DNA from: Euzebya pacifica
GTDB taxonomy: Bacteria; Actinomycetota; Nitriliruptoria; Euzebyales; Euzebyaceae
Length of the DNA: 64,000 nucleotides
Reading direction: 5' to 3'
Assembly (NCBI RefSeq): GCF_003344865.1
Contig: NZ_CP031166.1
Location: 372,001 to 436,000, forward strand
Shown: in pieces, positions 55,017-63,445 of the stretch
How the letters are laid out: each line of letters begins with the position of its first letter
Numbering within the stretch: the first letter of the stretch is position 1
Notes under the pieces: generated by a model
What the model was told of the DNA's origin: nothing
The model's database searches: none
What the model saw: the letters and a program-made list of their open reading frames with translations, nothing else
Made by a program: the position numbers and the translations under genes

Positions 55017-55777
55017 TCACCACCCTGCGCAGGCGTCGTCGTCCCCGGGGCATCACCCTTGTTGAGGCGGTGGTCGGGTCGGCGCTGGCCGCGGTGGCGA
55101 TGCTGGCGGTCCTTGCCGTCCTGGTCCAGCTCACGTCTGCGTCGGCCTCGACGCTGTCCCGTGCCGAACTTGCCCGTCAGGTCACCCAGTTGGACACCCA
55201 GTTGACACGAGACGTTGCGACGGCACTGCCGTGCCGCACTCACCGGATCGGTTCAGTAGTGCGGGCAGCACAGCCGAACCGGGTGTCATGGACCGCCGAT
55301 CCCGATGGTGACGGGGTCGCCGAACTCATCACGTACGCCTTCTCCGGCGGGCAGCTTCTCCGGTCCACCACCCCGGATTCCGGTGATTGTGTGTTCACGA
55401 CGGAACGCACGAGCTCACCGACGTCGGTGTCGGTTGTTCTGGACGGCCTGTCACCTGACGGCCCCCAGGACACCAGCGACCCGACCCACGACCTCCGCAG
55501 CTTCGCGTTGTTCCTGGTGGCCCCGGACGAAGCCACCGGTCCCGGAAACGTGGTCGACGGCGTCGACGAACTCCTCCTGGTCGGCAGCAGCCGCCCCGAC
55601 GCAGCCGGCGTGGTCGTCGCACCGTTGGATTGCACCTCCGACCCAACCGACTGCCTTGGCGTCACCGGCCTGCGTGTCAGCGTGACAGCCACGACCAGCG
55701 ACAACACCACCGTGTCGATCGACCGGACGATGACGTTCCCCGACGACCGCGCACGTCTCACCCCGTACGAGAACTGA
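55013..55777 (+). CDS. Type IV prepilin-like protein (PilW/PilV-like)
   Basis: 254 residues. The leader MITTLRRRRRPRG|ITLVEAVVGSALAAVAMLAV has Ile1 and Glu5. The head contains ALPCRTHRIG, DSGDCVFTTE and PLDCTSDPTDCLG, giving four Cys. Its length and position after a large pilin recall PilW-type minor pilins, which prime filament assembly. Confidence 0.82.
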   Translation: MITTLRRRRRPRGITLVEAVVGSALAAVAMLAVLAVLVQLTSASASTLSRAELARQVTQLDTQLTRDVATALPCRTHRIGSVVRAAQPNRVSWTADPDGDGVAELITYAFSGGQLLRSTTPDSGDCVFTTERTSSPTSVSVVLDGLSPDGPQDTSDPTHDLRSFALFLVAPDEATGPGNVVDGVDELLLVGSSRPDAAGVVVAPLDCTSDPTDCLGVTGLRVSVTATTSDNTTVSIDRTMTFPDDRARLTPYEN

Positions 55778-55794
55778 CCGGCACCGGGCGGGTA

Positions 55795-55808
55795 CCGGAC
55801 GACCATTT
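55795..55808 (+). promoter_or_regulatory. CGACC-type promoter motif before 55814
   Basis: CCGGACGACCATTT ends 5 nt before GTG 55814. Confidence 0.5.
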
Positions 55809-55813
55809 CTGGT

Positions 55814-58051
55814 GTGACCCGCCTCTCCTTCCAGTCCGTGCGCACCGTCGTCTCCCGCTACGGACTCCTTGTTCTCGCCGTCGTCGGCATCGTCGTCGCG
55901 GCCCTGTCGCTCAGGTCCGGCGGAGCAACCGATGAGGCGGGTGTCGTTGCCGAACCCATGCCGCCGGTCGAGACCGCCGCTCCCGTCGCAGATCCCGTCG
56001 ACCTGACCGGTGGTAGTGCTGGCGTTCAGGGTGGCGGCACGCCTGCGGAGCCTTTGGTGACGGCCACCTTGGGTTCGTGGAGCACCGATGGCGACATCCT
56101 GCTGGCGGCCGGCGGGACGGATGCGTCGGGCGACACGGCGGTCTACACCGCTGTCTGCGGCACGGCTCCATGTGCCGCCCAGGAGACGACGTGGGTGGTG
56201 GACGGCGTGGCCCGCACGACCAACCCGATGGAGTTGCGGGTCGGCACGGTGGGGGTGCACACCGTCCGGGTTCGGGTGACGGGGCGGCCTGCGCCTGCTC
56301 GCACGTTCAGGGCGGTCGCCGTTCCGAGGTCGGCTGACGTGCCGATCGATGGGTGGGCTACGGGAGAGGCCGTCCCGACCGACCGTCTCCGGGCCCTCGC
56401 CTACGCCGAGGAGGTCGGGTGGTTGCCACCGTGTGAGGTTCCGCCCGGTCAGCCTCGGCGGGTGTGCGCGGACCCGGCCGGTGAGATCGAGGTCGTTCCC
56501 CGCCAGCAGACAGCGGGTCCCCTGCCCGCAGCGGAGGTCTCGCCGGTCCCTGGCGGCGAGCCGATTCCCTCCGACCAGGTTTCGGAGGAACCGCAGGCGG
56601 GGTCGGGAGCCTCGGAGCAACCGGTTGTCGACGATGGGCAGCCAGCGGACCCGTTGGCCGGCGTGTTCGGCAACGAACCGGTGTCGGTGTCGACCCTGAC
56701 TGCTCCTGACGGGACCGAAGCGGCCGTCGGGGACTGTTCTGACCGTTGGACCCCGATCCTCGTCCGCGGCGAGTTCGTCCTCGGTGAGGGGTTGGAGCAG
56801 GGCTGCGTCGCACGGGGTGACCTGGCTGCAGGGGCATCGTCGGCCGCGGCGAGGCCCATCGCCGTTCCCCGTTGCCCAGGGCGGCCCGAGCCAACCCCGA
56901 TCCTCACGTCAGATGGCGATGATGCGGACGAACCGCTGGGGCCGCCTCCGTGTTCAGATGAGTCCGCAGCAACTGTCGCCGACCTGTACGCCGTCGCTGC
57001 CGAGGTTGCCCTCGTCGATGCGTTCGGCACTTCATGCGGCGACGTGGGCCTGCCCGCCGGATGCACCGACGCGGCGGTGGCGGTCGTTGCCGCCGGCGGC
57101 CCCCACGAGCCTGCCGTCGCGCCACCCGAGGTACCGGTGTCGCGAGGCGACGTTGCGGAGGTCCTTGCGTGGGCGTCGGGCAACCGGTGGTTGTTCGACC
57201 CGGTCGTCTCTGCCAAGCCGGTGCATGTGGAGATCGATGCACAGGCCGTGGTGGCCATCGAGATGTCCCCGCCGGCGCACTGGGCTGCCGTGTCGATCGA
57301 CTGGCCCGACATCGGCGGGATGGAGCGGGATTGTGGCCCTGCCGACCAGGACAGCTGTTCCTATCGTCCGATCAGGTCCGGCACGCACCGTGGAGACGTC
57401 ACGATCAGTGCGGGGCCGATCTCAACGACCGTCCCCGTCATCGTCACCGCCGATCCCCCACCGCCGGAACTCCGCATCGGTGTGATCCAGCAGGCACCTG
57501 CGGGCTCCGCTGATTGGGTCGTCGAGTCGGACCGGCCCGTCGGGTTCTGGTCGCTCACCGACGCCTCTGGTGCGATGTCGATGTCGGCGTCCGGGGCAGG
57601 CTGGTCGGTGGCGATCGTGGAGTCGACGAGCGTTGAAGCCCGTGTCAGGGTCACGGGTACGCCTGCTTCGGACCTGATCGTGTCGGGCTGCTCGACGGGG
57701 CGTTGCGGAACCGTTGCGTTGGACCGTGGCAGCGGACAGGTCGTGGCGATGTCCGATGACGGCCAACGCGCCCCGATCGGTGACGTGGTGCTGCGAGTCA
57801 CGACCGATGGGCCGGTGGACCTCGGCGAACGCCTCGATGGGTTCTCCCCTGCCGGTTCATCACCGTTGGTCCTCATCGGTGATCCCTACGGGACCCCCTT
57901 TGAGGTTGGCGAGGGCGACGTCATCGACGGTCCCGTCGTCTTGCGGGTACCCGGATGGTGGGCCTCTGGCCTCAACGGTGTCGAGCTCGTCCTTACCGGG
58001 CCTGCCGGGACTGTGACGGTGATGGCGACCCATCCTGAGGACCGCCGCTGA
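55814..58051 (+). CDS. Large single-pass membrane protein, outer domain of unknown fold
   Basis: 745 residues from GTG 55814. One membrane helix lies at about 16-34 (GLLVLAVVGIVVAALSL). Outside it are a beta-rich domain (50-190, with VCGTAPCAAQ), a Pro/Glu-rich spacer (230-290), a Cys-rich part with pairs (DCSDRW, GCVARG, PRCPGRP, PPCSDES, TSCGDV, AGCTDA), and C-terminal beta-sandwich-like segments. No family was recognised. It carries the same promoter motif as the pilus genes, so it may be a surface partner of the fibre. Confidence 0.65.
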   Translation: MTRLSFQSVRTVVSRYGLLVLAVVGIVVAALSLRSGGATDEAGVVAEPMPPVETAAPVADPVDLTGGSAGVQGGGTPAEPLVTATLGSWSTDGDILLAAGGTDASGDTAVYTAVCGTAPCAAQETTWVVDGVARTTNPMELRVGTVGVHTVRVRVTGRPAPARTFRAVAVPRSADVPIDGWATGEAVPTDRLRALAYAEEVGWLPPCEVPPGQPRRVCADPAGEIEVVPRQQTAGPLPAAEVSPVPGGEPIPSDQVSEEPQAGSGASEQPVVDDGQPADPLAGVFGNEPVSVSTLTAPDGTEAAVGDCSDRWTPILVRGEFVLGEGLEQGCVARGDLAAGASSAAARPIAVPRCPGRPEPTPILTSDGDDADEPLGPPPCSDESAATVADLYAVAAEVALVDAFGTSCGDVGLPAGCTDAAVAVVAAGGPHEPAVAPPEVPVSRGDVAEVLAWASGNRWLFDPVVSAKPVHVEIDAQAVVAIEMSPPAHWAAVSIDWPDIGGMERDCGPADQDSCSYRPIRSGTHRGDVTISAGPISTTVPVIVTADPPPPELRIGVIQQAPAGSADWVVESDRPVGFWSLTDASGAMSMSASGAGWSVAIVESTSVEARVRVTGTPASDLIVSGCSTGRCGTVALDRGSGQVVAMSDDGQRAPIGDVVLRVTTDGPVDLGERLDGFSPAGSSPLVLIGDPYGTPFEVGEGDVIDGPVVLRVPGWWASGLNGVELVLTGPAGTVTVMATHPEDRR

Positions 58052-58140
58052 CCCGGGCGTGCGTCGACGCGGAATGGCGTCCACACCGCCGCACATGCTG
58101 CCTAGACGGAGGGTGCGGCCAACTCTCAACCCTCCCGAAT

Positions 58141-58169
58141 CAATGGTGTGACGACTCGTCACACCATTG
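58141..58169. terminator. 29-bp near-perfect palindrome, probable terminator
   Basis: CAATGGTGTGACGA-C-TCGTCACACCATTG: 14-bp arms around one base, followed 11 nt later by TTTTT (58181-58185). As RNA it makes a 12-bp stem with a 5-nt loop. It may alternatively be a protein-binding site upstream of 58267. Confidence 0.7.
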
Positions 58170-58247
58170 CGACCTGCCGTTTTTGCCGGATCCGGGGAGT
58201 GCCTGGGCACATCGGCGCGCGCTGGAACGAGCCACGCCTCGCCCCTG

Positions 58248-58261
58248 CCGGACGACCGTAA
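58248..58261 (+). promoter_or_regulatory. CGACC-type promoter motif before 58267
   Basis: CCGGACGACCGTAA ends 5 nt before ATG 58267. Confidence 0.55.
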
Positions 58262-58266
58262 CGGGC

Positions 58267-59031
58267 ATGCCGACCCCCGCACGACCCAAAAGCGACATGG
58301 GCTTCGTCCTCGTCGCAACAGTGACGACGGCGGCCACTGGGGTTCTCTGGATACCGCTTGCCGTCCTGTCCTCTCCCGGTTGGGCAGCCGCAGGTCCCAT
58401 CGTCTTCTTCATGGTCGCGGGTCTGCTCTCGCTGATCCCGCGCTCGGTGACCATCGCGCACGGAACAGAACTCGTGGGCCTGCGCTGCGACCCGACCGGC
58501 CCGATCCATGCGGCCATGACCACCTTGTCCGACGCCCGGCTGCCGGCCCACGAGCTGGGCTTGCACCGCTCCAAGATCACCGACGGGGCGATCCGCCACG
58601 AGTTCACCGCCTCTCTCGGAGACCTCACCGGCACGATGTCAGTCACACCGTGGGGCGGCGACACGGCCATCGGCTTCACCGTGCGGCGAACGATCTCGCC
58701 GCTGCGCCAGACGAAGGAGATCGTGTCCGCTGCGGTCAAGGACGTCACGGGCCAGCACGACCACGAGGCCCGGACCAACGAAGGCCTCGCTGATGCCCTC
58801 ACCGCTTCAATGCGGGTCGCGTGCGACGTGGCCCTGGAAGCCGCGAAGGCCCGCGTCCCGGTGGTTGACCTGGGTCCCGGACGGGTCGTCGCCACCGGCA
58901 GCTGGGATCCCGGACGACTCGTTTCGCACCGACGGCCCGAAGACGCTGGGTCGCCCCACGCTCCGGCCGACGCGGCCGCGCCGGCCTTCGACCCCTACGA
59001 CGCTGCCGAGACCTCGCTCCTCACCGACTGA
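58267..59031 (+). CDS. Membrane protein with two N-terminal helices
   Basis: 254 residues from ATG 58267. Two membrane helices (about 10-32 and 38-57) are followed by a cytoplasmic or outer domain of about 190 residues (LPAHELGLHRSKIT, DTAIGFTVRRTISPLRQTK) and an acidic tail. No family was recognised. In-frame sequence upstream to 58183 overlaps the palindrome region and is not used. Confidence 0.65.
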   Translation: MPTPARPKSDMGFVLVATVTTAATGVLWIPLAVLSSPGWAAAGPIVFFMVAGLLSLIPRSVTIAHGTELVGLRCDPTGPIHAAMTTLSDARLPAHELGLHRSKITDGAIRHEFTASLGDLTGTMSVTPWGGDTAIGFTVRRTISPLRQTKEIVSAAVKDVTGQHDHEARTNEGLADALTASMRVACDVALEAAKARVPVVDLGPGRVVATGSWDPGRLVSHRRPEDAGSPHAPADAAAPAFDPYDAAETSLLTD

Positions 59032-59459
59032 CCGACTGCGGTGCTGCGCTGCCCCGTGTGGGCCACACGTCAACGGCCGCACCACCATCACCGAAAGGAA
59101 CGATCCCGACGGGCTGCCGGCGTTGGTCGCCGAGGCAGTCAAGGACGACCGCATGGGCCGCACTCGACGCCAGTTCCGCCGAACTCCAACCGCGGGGCGG
59201 TGGCAAGCAGGAGATCGCTTGACACCATCAACACGAAGTGCTAAGGTTGTTAGCAACAAAGCCTTCGACGGGCTTTGGGGCACCGAGATCAACCCGCCCC
59301 CCGGTGGCGAACGGTCGATGAGGTGACGAGCCCCCAGACGGGGGAAAGCAACCAGCACAGGTGGCAGTCGCCGAGAGACCCTGCACGCATCGCACCACCG
59401 ACGCGGACGGCCTCGGCGGAACCGGGGACGCCGAACACGTTCCGCGACGGAGACCCCCG
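59032..59459. other. 428-bp intergenic region with promoter and structured leader
   Basis: The left part (59032-59218) shows no gene that I can support. The right part is the leader of the 59460 gene: a 7-bp hairpin CAAAGCC/GGCTTTG (59257-59277) and CCCCC-AGAC-GGGGG (59331-59344). The transcript leader would be about 200 nt. No known riboswitch was recognised. Confidence 0.55.
59219..59247 (+). promoter_or_regulatory. Canonical sigma-70 promoter with overlapping operator
   Basis: TTGACA (59219-59224), 17-bp spacer, TAAGGT (59242-59247). TGCTAA-GGTTG-TTAGCA (59239-59255) is an inverted repeat centred on the -10 box, so a repressor probably controls it. Confidence 0.8.
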
Positions 59460-61646
59460 ATGCCAACCTTCACGTCCCTCGACGACCTCCTCCCCCACCT
59501 CATCGACACCCACCGGATGGACCCGGTGCGACTCGCATCCACCGGCACCATCGCCGACGCACGGGCCCTCGGCCGACTCCACACGGCTGCCCACCGCGAC
59601 GACAACCCCAGCCACACCCACGGCACCGCAGTCGCCAACGCCCCGCAGCAGCACCTCACCGACGCCGAGATCGAAGCCGACCGCACCGCCGTGTACGGGC
59701 CGGCCGCCCCCGGCAAGTGCCTGTCGTGCCGCGACCGGGTGGACGTCCGCCCCGACGGCCGCTGCGACGCCTGCATCGGACTGCCCGCCCGAGGCGGAGA
59801 CGGGTCAATGGCCGCCTGCCCGGCCTGCGACTGGTGGTACGTCCCCGGCACCGAAACGGTCTGCGGCGACTGCGACGTGGCCCTGCCCGACCTGCCGTAC
59901 CCGTGGAAACGGACCTACCGATCGGCCGAAGATCCCGACAATGAGACCTATGCGGCCCTGCGCAACGCCACGGCCGACCGGATCGCCCACCTCGAACGGG
60001 CATGGGCGTCTGAGTACGCCGACCTGGTGGAGGACATCACCGGGATGCGCCCCGTACGCATCCACGCGGAGGTCAAGCACGACGACGACCTGTTCATGCA
60101 TCGCATGTGGGATGCCGACGGGACCGAGGGCACCTACGACCAGGAGGTCAACGGGGTCGTGCTGGGCGAGATCAGCGAGTTCGACACCGTAGCCGGTGAC
60201 GAATGGTCCACCCTCGCCGACGAGGGCAACTACGAGCTCGACGTCCCACCGCGCGCCTACCGGTACGTGCTCGCCCCCACCGTCCAGGCGGTGGGCTCCG
60301 TCCCGTCGGACGACTTCGACCGTGAGGTGGAACGGCGACTCTCGAGCCCCTTCGGGCCGGTGGAAGGTGACGGATGGGCCCTGTACGTCGACACCGACCC
60401 GGTGCAGGTGAAGAGGCTCCCCACCGCCGAAGGCACCGATGACGTTCGGGCACTGCTGACCGCGACCGTCGTCGGGACCATCGAGGCGGCCGACGCCGCA
60501 CGTGCCCTCGGCAAGGCGCGCCGGGTCGTGGCCGACGCCATCCAGGCGCGGACCTTCCAGATCGGCGGCCTCCCACTGCTGTTCACCTTCGACGCCTCCG
60601 ACCATGACCGCATCCTCGGCCCGGACGAGACCATCGACTGGGGTGTCACCTTCCCCCCTGTCGCCGTCCTGTCCGTCGTCGCGGCCGATGAGGACACTGC
60701 GTGGGCTGCCCTCGAGGCGATGCCGACGACATCGATCACCGCAGCGGACGGGTCCACGGTCTGGCTTGACCTCGACACCGACGACGAAGACGTGACGGCC
60801 CTCACGGACGGCCGCTGCCGGATCACCACCTCCGTGGTCGCCACGGCCTCGGGCACCGTGACCGCCGCTGATCCGCGTGGGGCGTTCATGGCGGCTGGCG
60901 ACCTTGGAGTTGCCGGCGAGCACGACCTCGACCACCCCTTCCCCGGTGTGGAGATGTCGGTGTGGATCGACCTGGACAGGAAATCCGACGAGACAATCGT
61001 CGTCCCCCTCCCCACCTCGGCCGTCGGGGCGTCGGAGCCGACACGGAACGCTGCCCCGTGCGTCTACTGCGGCGCGGCCACCGCGGTATTCACCGAGTCG
61101 CCGCACCTGCCCGCTGATGACGGCTGGGAACCCGTTCGCCTGCACCTCGACAGCGCAGGGGTGGCCTGCGGTTCCTCGGTGGGATGGCTGCAGGACCGGG
61201 CCTACGCCACCACGGCCAATGAGTTGACCCCGACCCAGCGGAAGATCGCCATCGAGCACATCAAGGCCATCTGCGGCGTCTCGAAGAACGTCGCGGCGAA
61301 CCACGTCGACGAGTGGACGTTTGCCGGTCTGCCCGTCCCCGAGGCGGAGCTGCTCACGGTTGTACGCAGCGCCGTTGCCGGCCAGTCGACCCCGCCGGCT
61401 GTGGGCCTGGTCCTCCGGTCCCTCGGGGTGGATGTGGACGTTGACGGTGACGTGGTGTGCTTCGGCGTGACGGGTGATGACTGGTTCAACTGGTCTCCCG
61501 GGGCCAGTCCGGTCGTGACGCTCAGAGGTGGACGGATGGTTCCCACCCCCGACGTGGAGGGGTCCACAGGTCAGCGTCTGGGCACCGAGGTGCCGGAGGC
61601 CAACCCGTTGCGCACAGCCAAGGCGTTGCGGCGTCTGCTCGGCTGA
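59460..61646 (+). CDS. Large cytoplasmic protein with several CxxC zinc motifs
   Basis: 728 residues from ATG 59460, with GGAG 7 nt upstream. The N-terminus (FTSLDDLLPHLIDTHRMDP ... LHTAAHRDDNPSHTH) recalls small actinophage or plasmid proteins. Residues 110-175 hold CLSCRD, CDACIG, CPACDW and CGDCDV, two four-Cys zinc ribbons, and CVYCG appears near 535. The middle (200-500) is acidic with alpha/beta sequence and no known catalytic motif. The C-terminus has a predicted helix-turn-helix-like stretch (LTPTQRKIAIEHIKAICGVS). The function is unknown; nucleic-acid binding is plausible. It has its own regulated promoter. Confidence 0.7.
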   Translation: MPTFTSLDDLLPHLIDTHRMDPVRLASTGTIADARALGRLHTAAHRDDNPSHTHGTAVANAPQQHLTDAEIEADRTAVYGPAAPGKCLSCRDRVDVRPDGRCDACIGLPARGGDGSMAACPACDWWYVPGTETVCGDCDVALPDLPYPWKRTYRSAEDPDNETYAALRNATADRIAHLERAWASEYADLVEDITGMRPVRIHAEVKHDDDLFMHRMWDADGTEGTYDQEVNGVVLGEISEFDTVAGDEWSTLADEGNYELDVPPRAYRYVLAPTVQAVGSVPSDDFDREVERRLSSPFGPVEGDGWALYVDTDPVQVKRLPTAEGTDDVRALLTATVVGTIEAADAARALGKARRVVADAIQARTFQIGGLPLLFTFDASDHDRILGPDETIDWGVTFPPVAVLSVVAADEDTAWAALEAMPTTSITAADGSTVWLDLDTDDEDVTALTDGRCRITTSVVATASGTVTAADPRGAFMAAGDLGVAGEHDLDHPFPGVEMSVWIDLDRKSDETIVVPLPTSAVGASEPTRNAAPCVYCGAATAVFTESPHLPADDGWEPVRLHLDSAGVACGSSVGWLQDRAYATTANELTPTQRKIAIEHIKAICGVSKNVAANHVDEWTFAGLPVPEAELLTVVRSAVAGQSTPPAVGLVLRSLGVDVDVDGDVVCFGVTGDDWFNWSPGASPVVTLRGGRMVPTPDVEGSTGQRLGTEVPEANPLRTAKALRRLLG

Positions 61647-61659
61647 TCCCGACCGTTGA

Positions 61660-61696
61660 ATCGGCCCCGCACCGGTGAGGGCAGTGCGGGGCCGAT
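61660..61696. terminator. Bidirectional terminator
   Basis: ATCGGCCCCGCAC, 11-nt loop, GTGCGGGGCCGAT: a perfect 13-bp stem between convergent genes, followed on the plus strand by CTTGGGTCTTT. Confidence 0.88.
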
Positions 61697-61709
61697 CTTG
61701 GGTCTTTGG

Positions 61710-63023
61710 TCAGTACCGAGGGTCCTCGTAGTCCACGTCGGCGCTCTCGATTCCCCGGAGGGCGTCGCGACGGGCGGCGTGCACCACGTCACCGGGGTCA
61801 GACGCCGGCCGGACGATCGAGCCGCTCCATCTGGCCGACTCGCCCGAACCGTTCTCCCAGGAGGCCTCGATGTCCCAGACGGTCCGCTCGGGGCCGTCGT
61901 CCCCGGCGCACGTGACGGTGATCGTCAGGTCGCCTTCGCTGTCGTTGAAGGCGTGCGGGTGCGCCCAGTCGGTGGCCCACTCGGCGATCGGGAGTGTTCC
62001 GCCGTTGCGTGTCGGCCCGCCGATGCCGGGGACATAGCCCCACACCCTCCCGTCGTGGTCAGCGGTGGTCGGCCGTCCCCAACGGTCCCCGTCACGGTTG
62101 GCCGGTTCGTACGGTTCGCCGCTTGCCCGGTGGTTGCCGTCCCGGTCCCAGCCGAGCCGGTCGAACCCCTGCCGGTCATAGCCGTCGGTGTCGCGTCCAC
62201 TGCGGTCGAATCCATCCGGACCGAACCGGGTGCCGGTGTCACGATGCGTTCCAGAGGAGTGCCAGCCATGCCGGTCGTGGCCATCGGGATCCCGTCCGTA
62301 CCGGTCGATGCCCTGCGCATCGCGACCGTGGACGTCGTAGCCCTTGTCGTCCCGTGTGGTGCCGTTGCGGTGGTGGCCGTCGCGGGTGAACCCGGTGCGA
62401 GTGTGGAAGCCGTCGCGCCGGTAGCCCTCGGCGTCAATGCCGCGCCGGTCAAAACCGTCGGGCCCGTAGATGGTGCCGGTATCGCGGTGGACATCACGTC
62501 CACGGCGAGTAGGTGAGTCGTGCCGGTCGTTGGCGTCACCGCCGGGCCACCCACCGACGGTCTTCCATCCTGCCCGGTTGAAGCCGTCGGGGTCCCGGTA
62601 GCTGCCGGTGTCGGGGTGGACGGTCTCGGCGGTGTCGGGCCAGCGTCCCCAGGCCACCCCGCGGCTGTTGTGGGACCCGTGGATGGTGATCCAGCCGTCC
62701 GGTTCCGGAGTGATGTCGTTGACGATCCACTCGATGCGGATGCGGTCTCGGACGTGGTCCCGGCCGAACAGGTGAGACTTGGCGGCGATGACTTCGTCGG
62801 ACGCGGCTTGGGCCTGGCGGAAGTCCTCGATGTCGCTGGGGCGCATCGCCGGTTGTGATCCGGTGGCGAACGGATCGGGCATGACCGTGGCGTTCGCCGC
62901 GGGGCGGGTGGCAACGGCAACTGCGGCCGGTGCGTGCTCGGCACCGCAGCGGCCCTTGATGCCGATGCGCTTGGAGCATCGACTGCCGTCCTTGAGGGGT
63001 TGGTTGCACGGTCTCGTTGCCAT
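61710..63023 (-). CDS. Gly-Asp-aromatic repeat protein with N-terminal Cys/His motif
   Basis: 437 residues. The N-terminus CNQPLKDGSRCSKRIGIKGR continues into CGAEH, a Cys/His set like those at the tail of the sigma factor at 18310. Residues about 135-300 are built from five-residue units of the form G-aromatic-D-R-x (GYDRQGFDRLGWDRDG), arranged in blocks that each restart with a HRDTG..GPDGFDR-type sequence. Such pentads occur in some bacterial and phage proteins and may make a repetitive beta structure. The C-terminal 110 residues are non-repetitive (DLTITVTCAGDDGPERTVWD). The function is unknown. Confidence 0.7.
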   Translation of the reverse strand: MATRPCNQPLKDGSRCSKRIGIKGRCGAEHAPAAVAVATRPAANATVMPDPFATGSQPAMRPSDIEDFRQAQAASDEVIAAKSHLFGRDHVRDRIRIEWIVNDITPEPDGWITIHGSHNSRGVAWGRWPDTAETVHPDTGSYRDPDGFNRAGWKTVGGWPGGDANDRHDSPTRRGRDVHRDTGTIYGPDGFDRRGIDAEGYRRDGFHTRTGFTRDGHHRNGTTRDDKGYDVHGRDAQGIDRYGRDPDGHDRHGWHSSGTHRDTGTRFGPDGFDRSGRDTDGYDRQGFDRLGWDRDGNHRASGEPYEPANRDGDRWGRPTTADHDGRVWGYVPGIGGPTRNGGTLPIAEWATDWAHPHAFNDSEGDLTITVTCAGDDGPERTVWDIEASWENGSGESARWSGSIVRPASDPGDVVHAARRDALRGIESADVDYEDPRY

Positions 63024-63087
63024 GACGTGGTCATTCCCGCCTCGACCCGGGGCGAGGCTCGGCGCGGGTCGCTCCGGACGGAGCCGG

Positions 63088-63101
63088 GCCGTCGACCGTC
63101 A
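63088..63101 (+). promoter_or_regulatory. CGACC-type promoter motif before 63107
   Basis: GCCGTCGACCGTCA ends 5 nt before ATG 63107. Confidence 0.5.
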
Positions 63102-63106
63102 TCGGC

Positions 63107-63445
63107 ATGGAGATCACCGAGGTCGTTCAGGAGGTCCGGTCGACGCTGGCCGCCAACCCGATGGTGGGGTGGGTCCTGGTCTCGGCGGTTGGAGCGCTCC
63201 TGCTGGTGCACCACAAGCCTCGTACCCGAAAGCTCCTTCCCGTGTCAGCCGTGGTCCGGGTGTTTGGCTGCTACTTGGTGTGGGTCGGGTCCGTGGAGGT
63301 AGCCAGGTCCGCACTCCCCGAGGAGTGGGTGTCGACCGGGGCGCCGTGGGCGGCGCTGCTGTTCGGCGGGGTTGCCGTCTGGCTGATCCTGATGCCGCGA
63401 CGGGAGATCGTCTTCGTTGACCCCCCTCCGCAGGTGGACGGTTAG
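63107..63445 (+). CDS. Small membrane protein
   Basis: 112 residues. Three predicted membrane segments: about 20-35 (GWVLVSAVGALLLV), 48-64 and 80-95 (ALLFGGVAVWLILM). A basic loop HHKPRTRK lies between the first two. No family was recognised. It overlaps the convergent exonuclease gene by 4 bp. Confidence 0.65.
   Translation: MEITEVVQEVRSTLAANPMVGWVLVSAVGALLLVHHKPRTRKLLPVSAVVRVFGCYLVWVGSVEVARSALPEEWVSTGAPWAALLFGGVAVWLILMPRREIVFVDPPPQVDG

Noticed and set aside
58793-59326. A 177-codon plus-strand open frame after the membrane protein gene
   Set aside because: Most of it overlaps 58267-59031 in another frame, there is no ribosome-binding site, and it runs across the canonical promoter at 59219.
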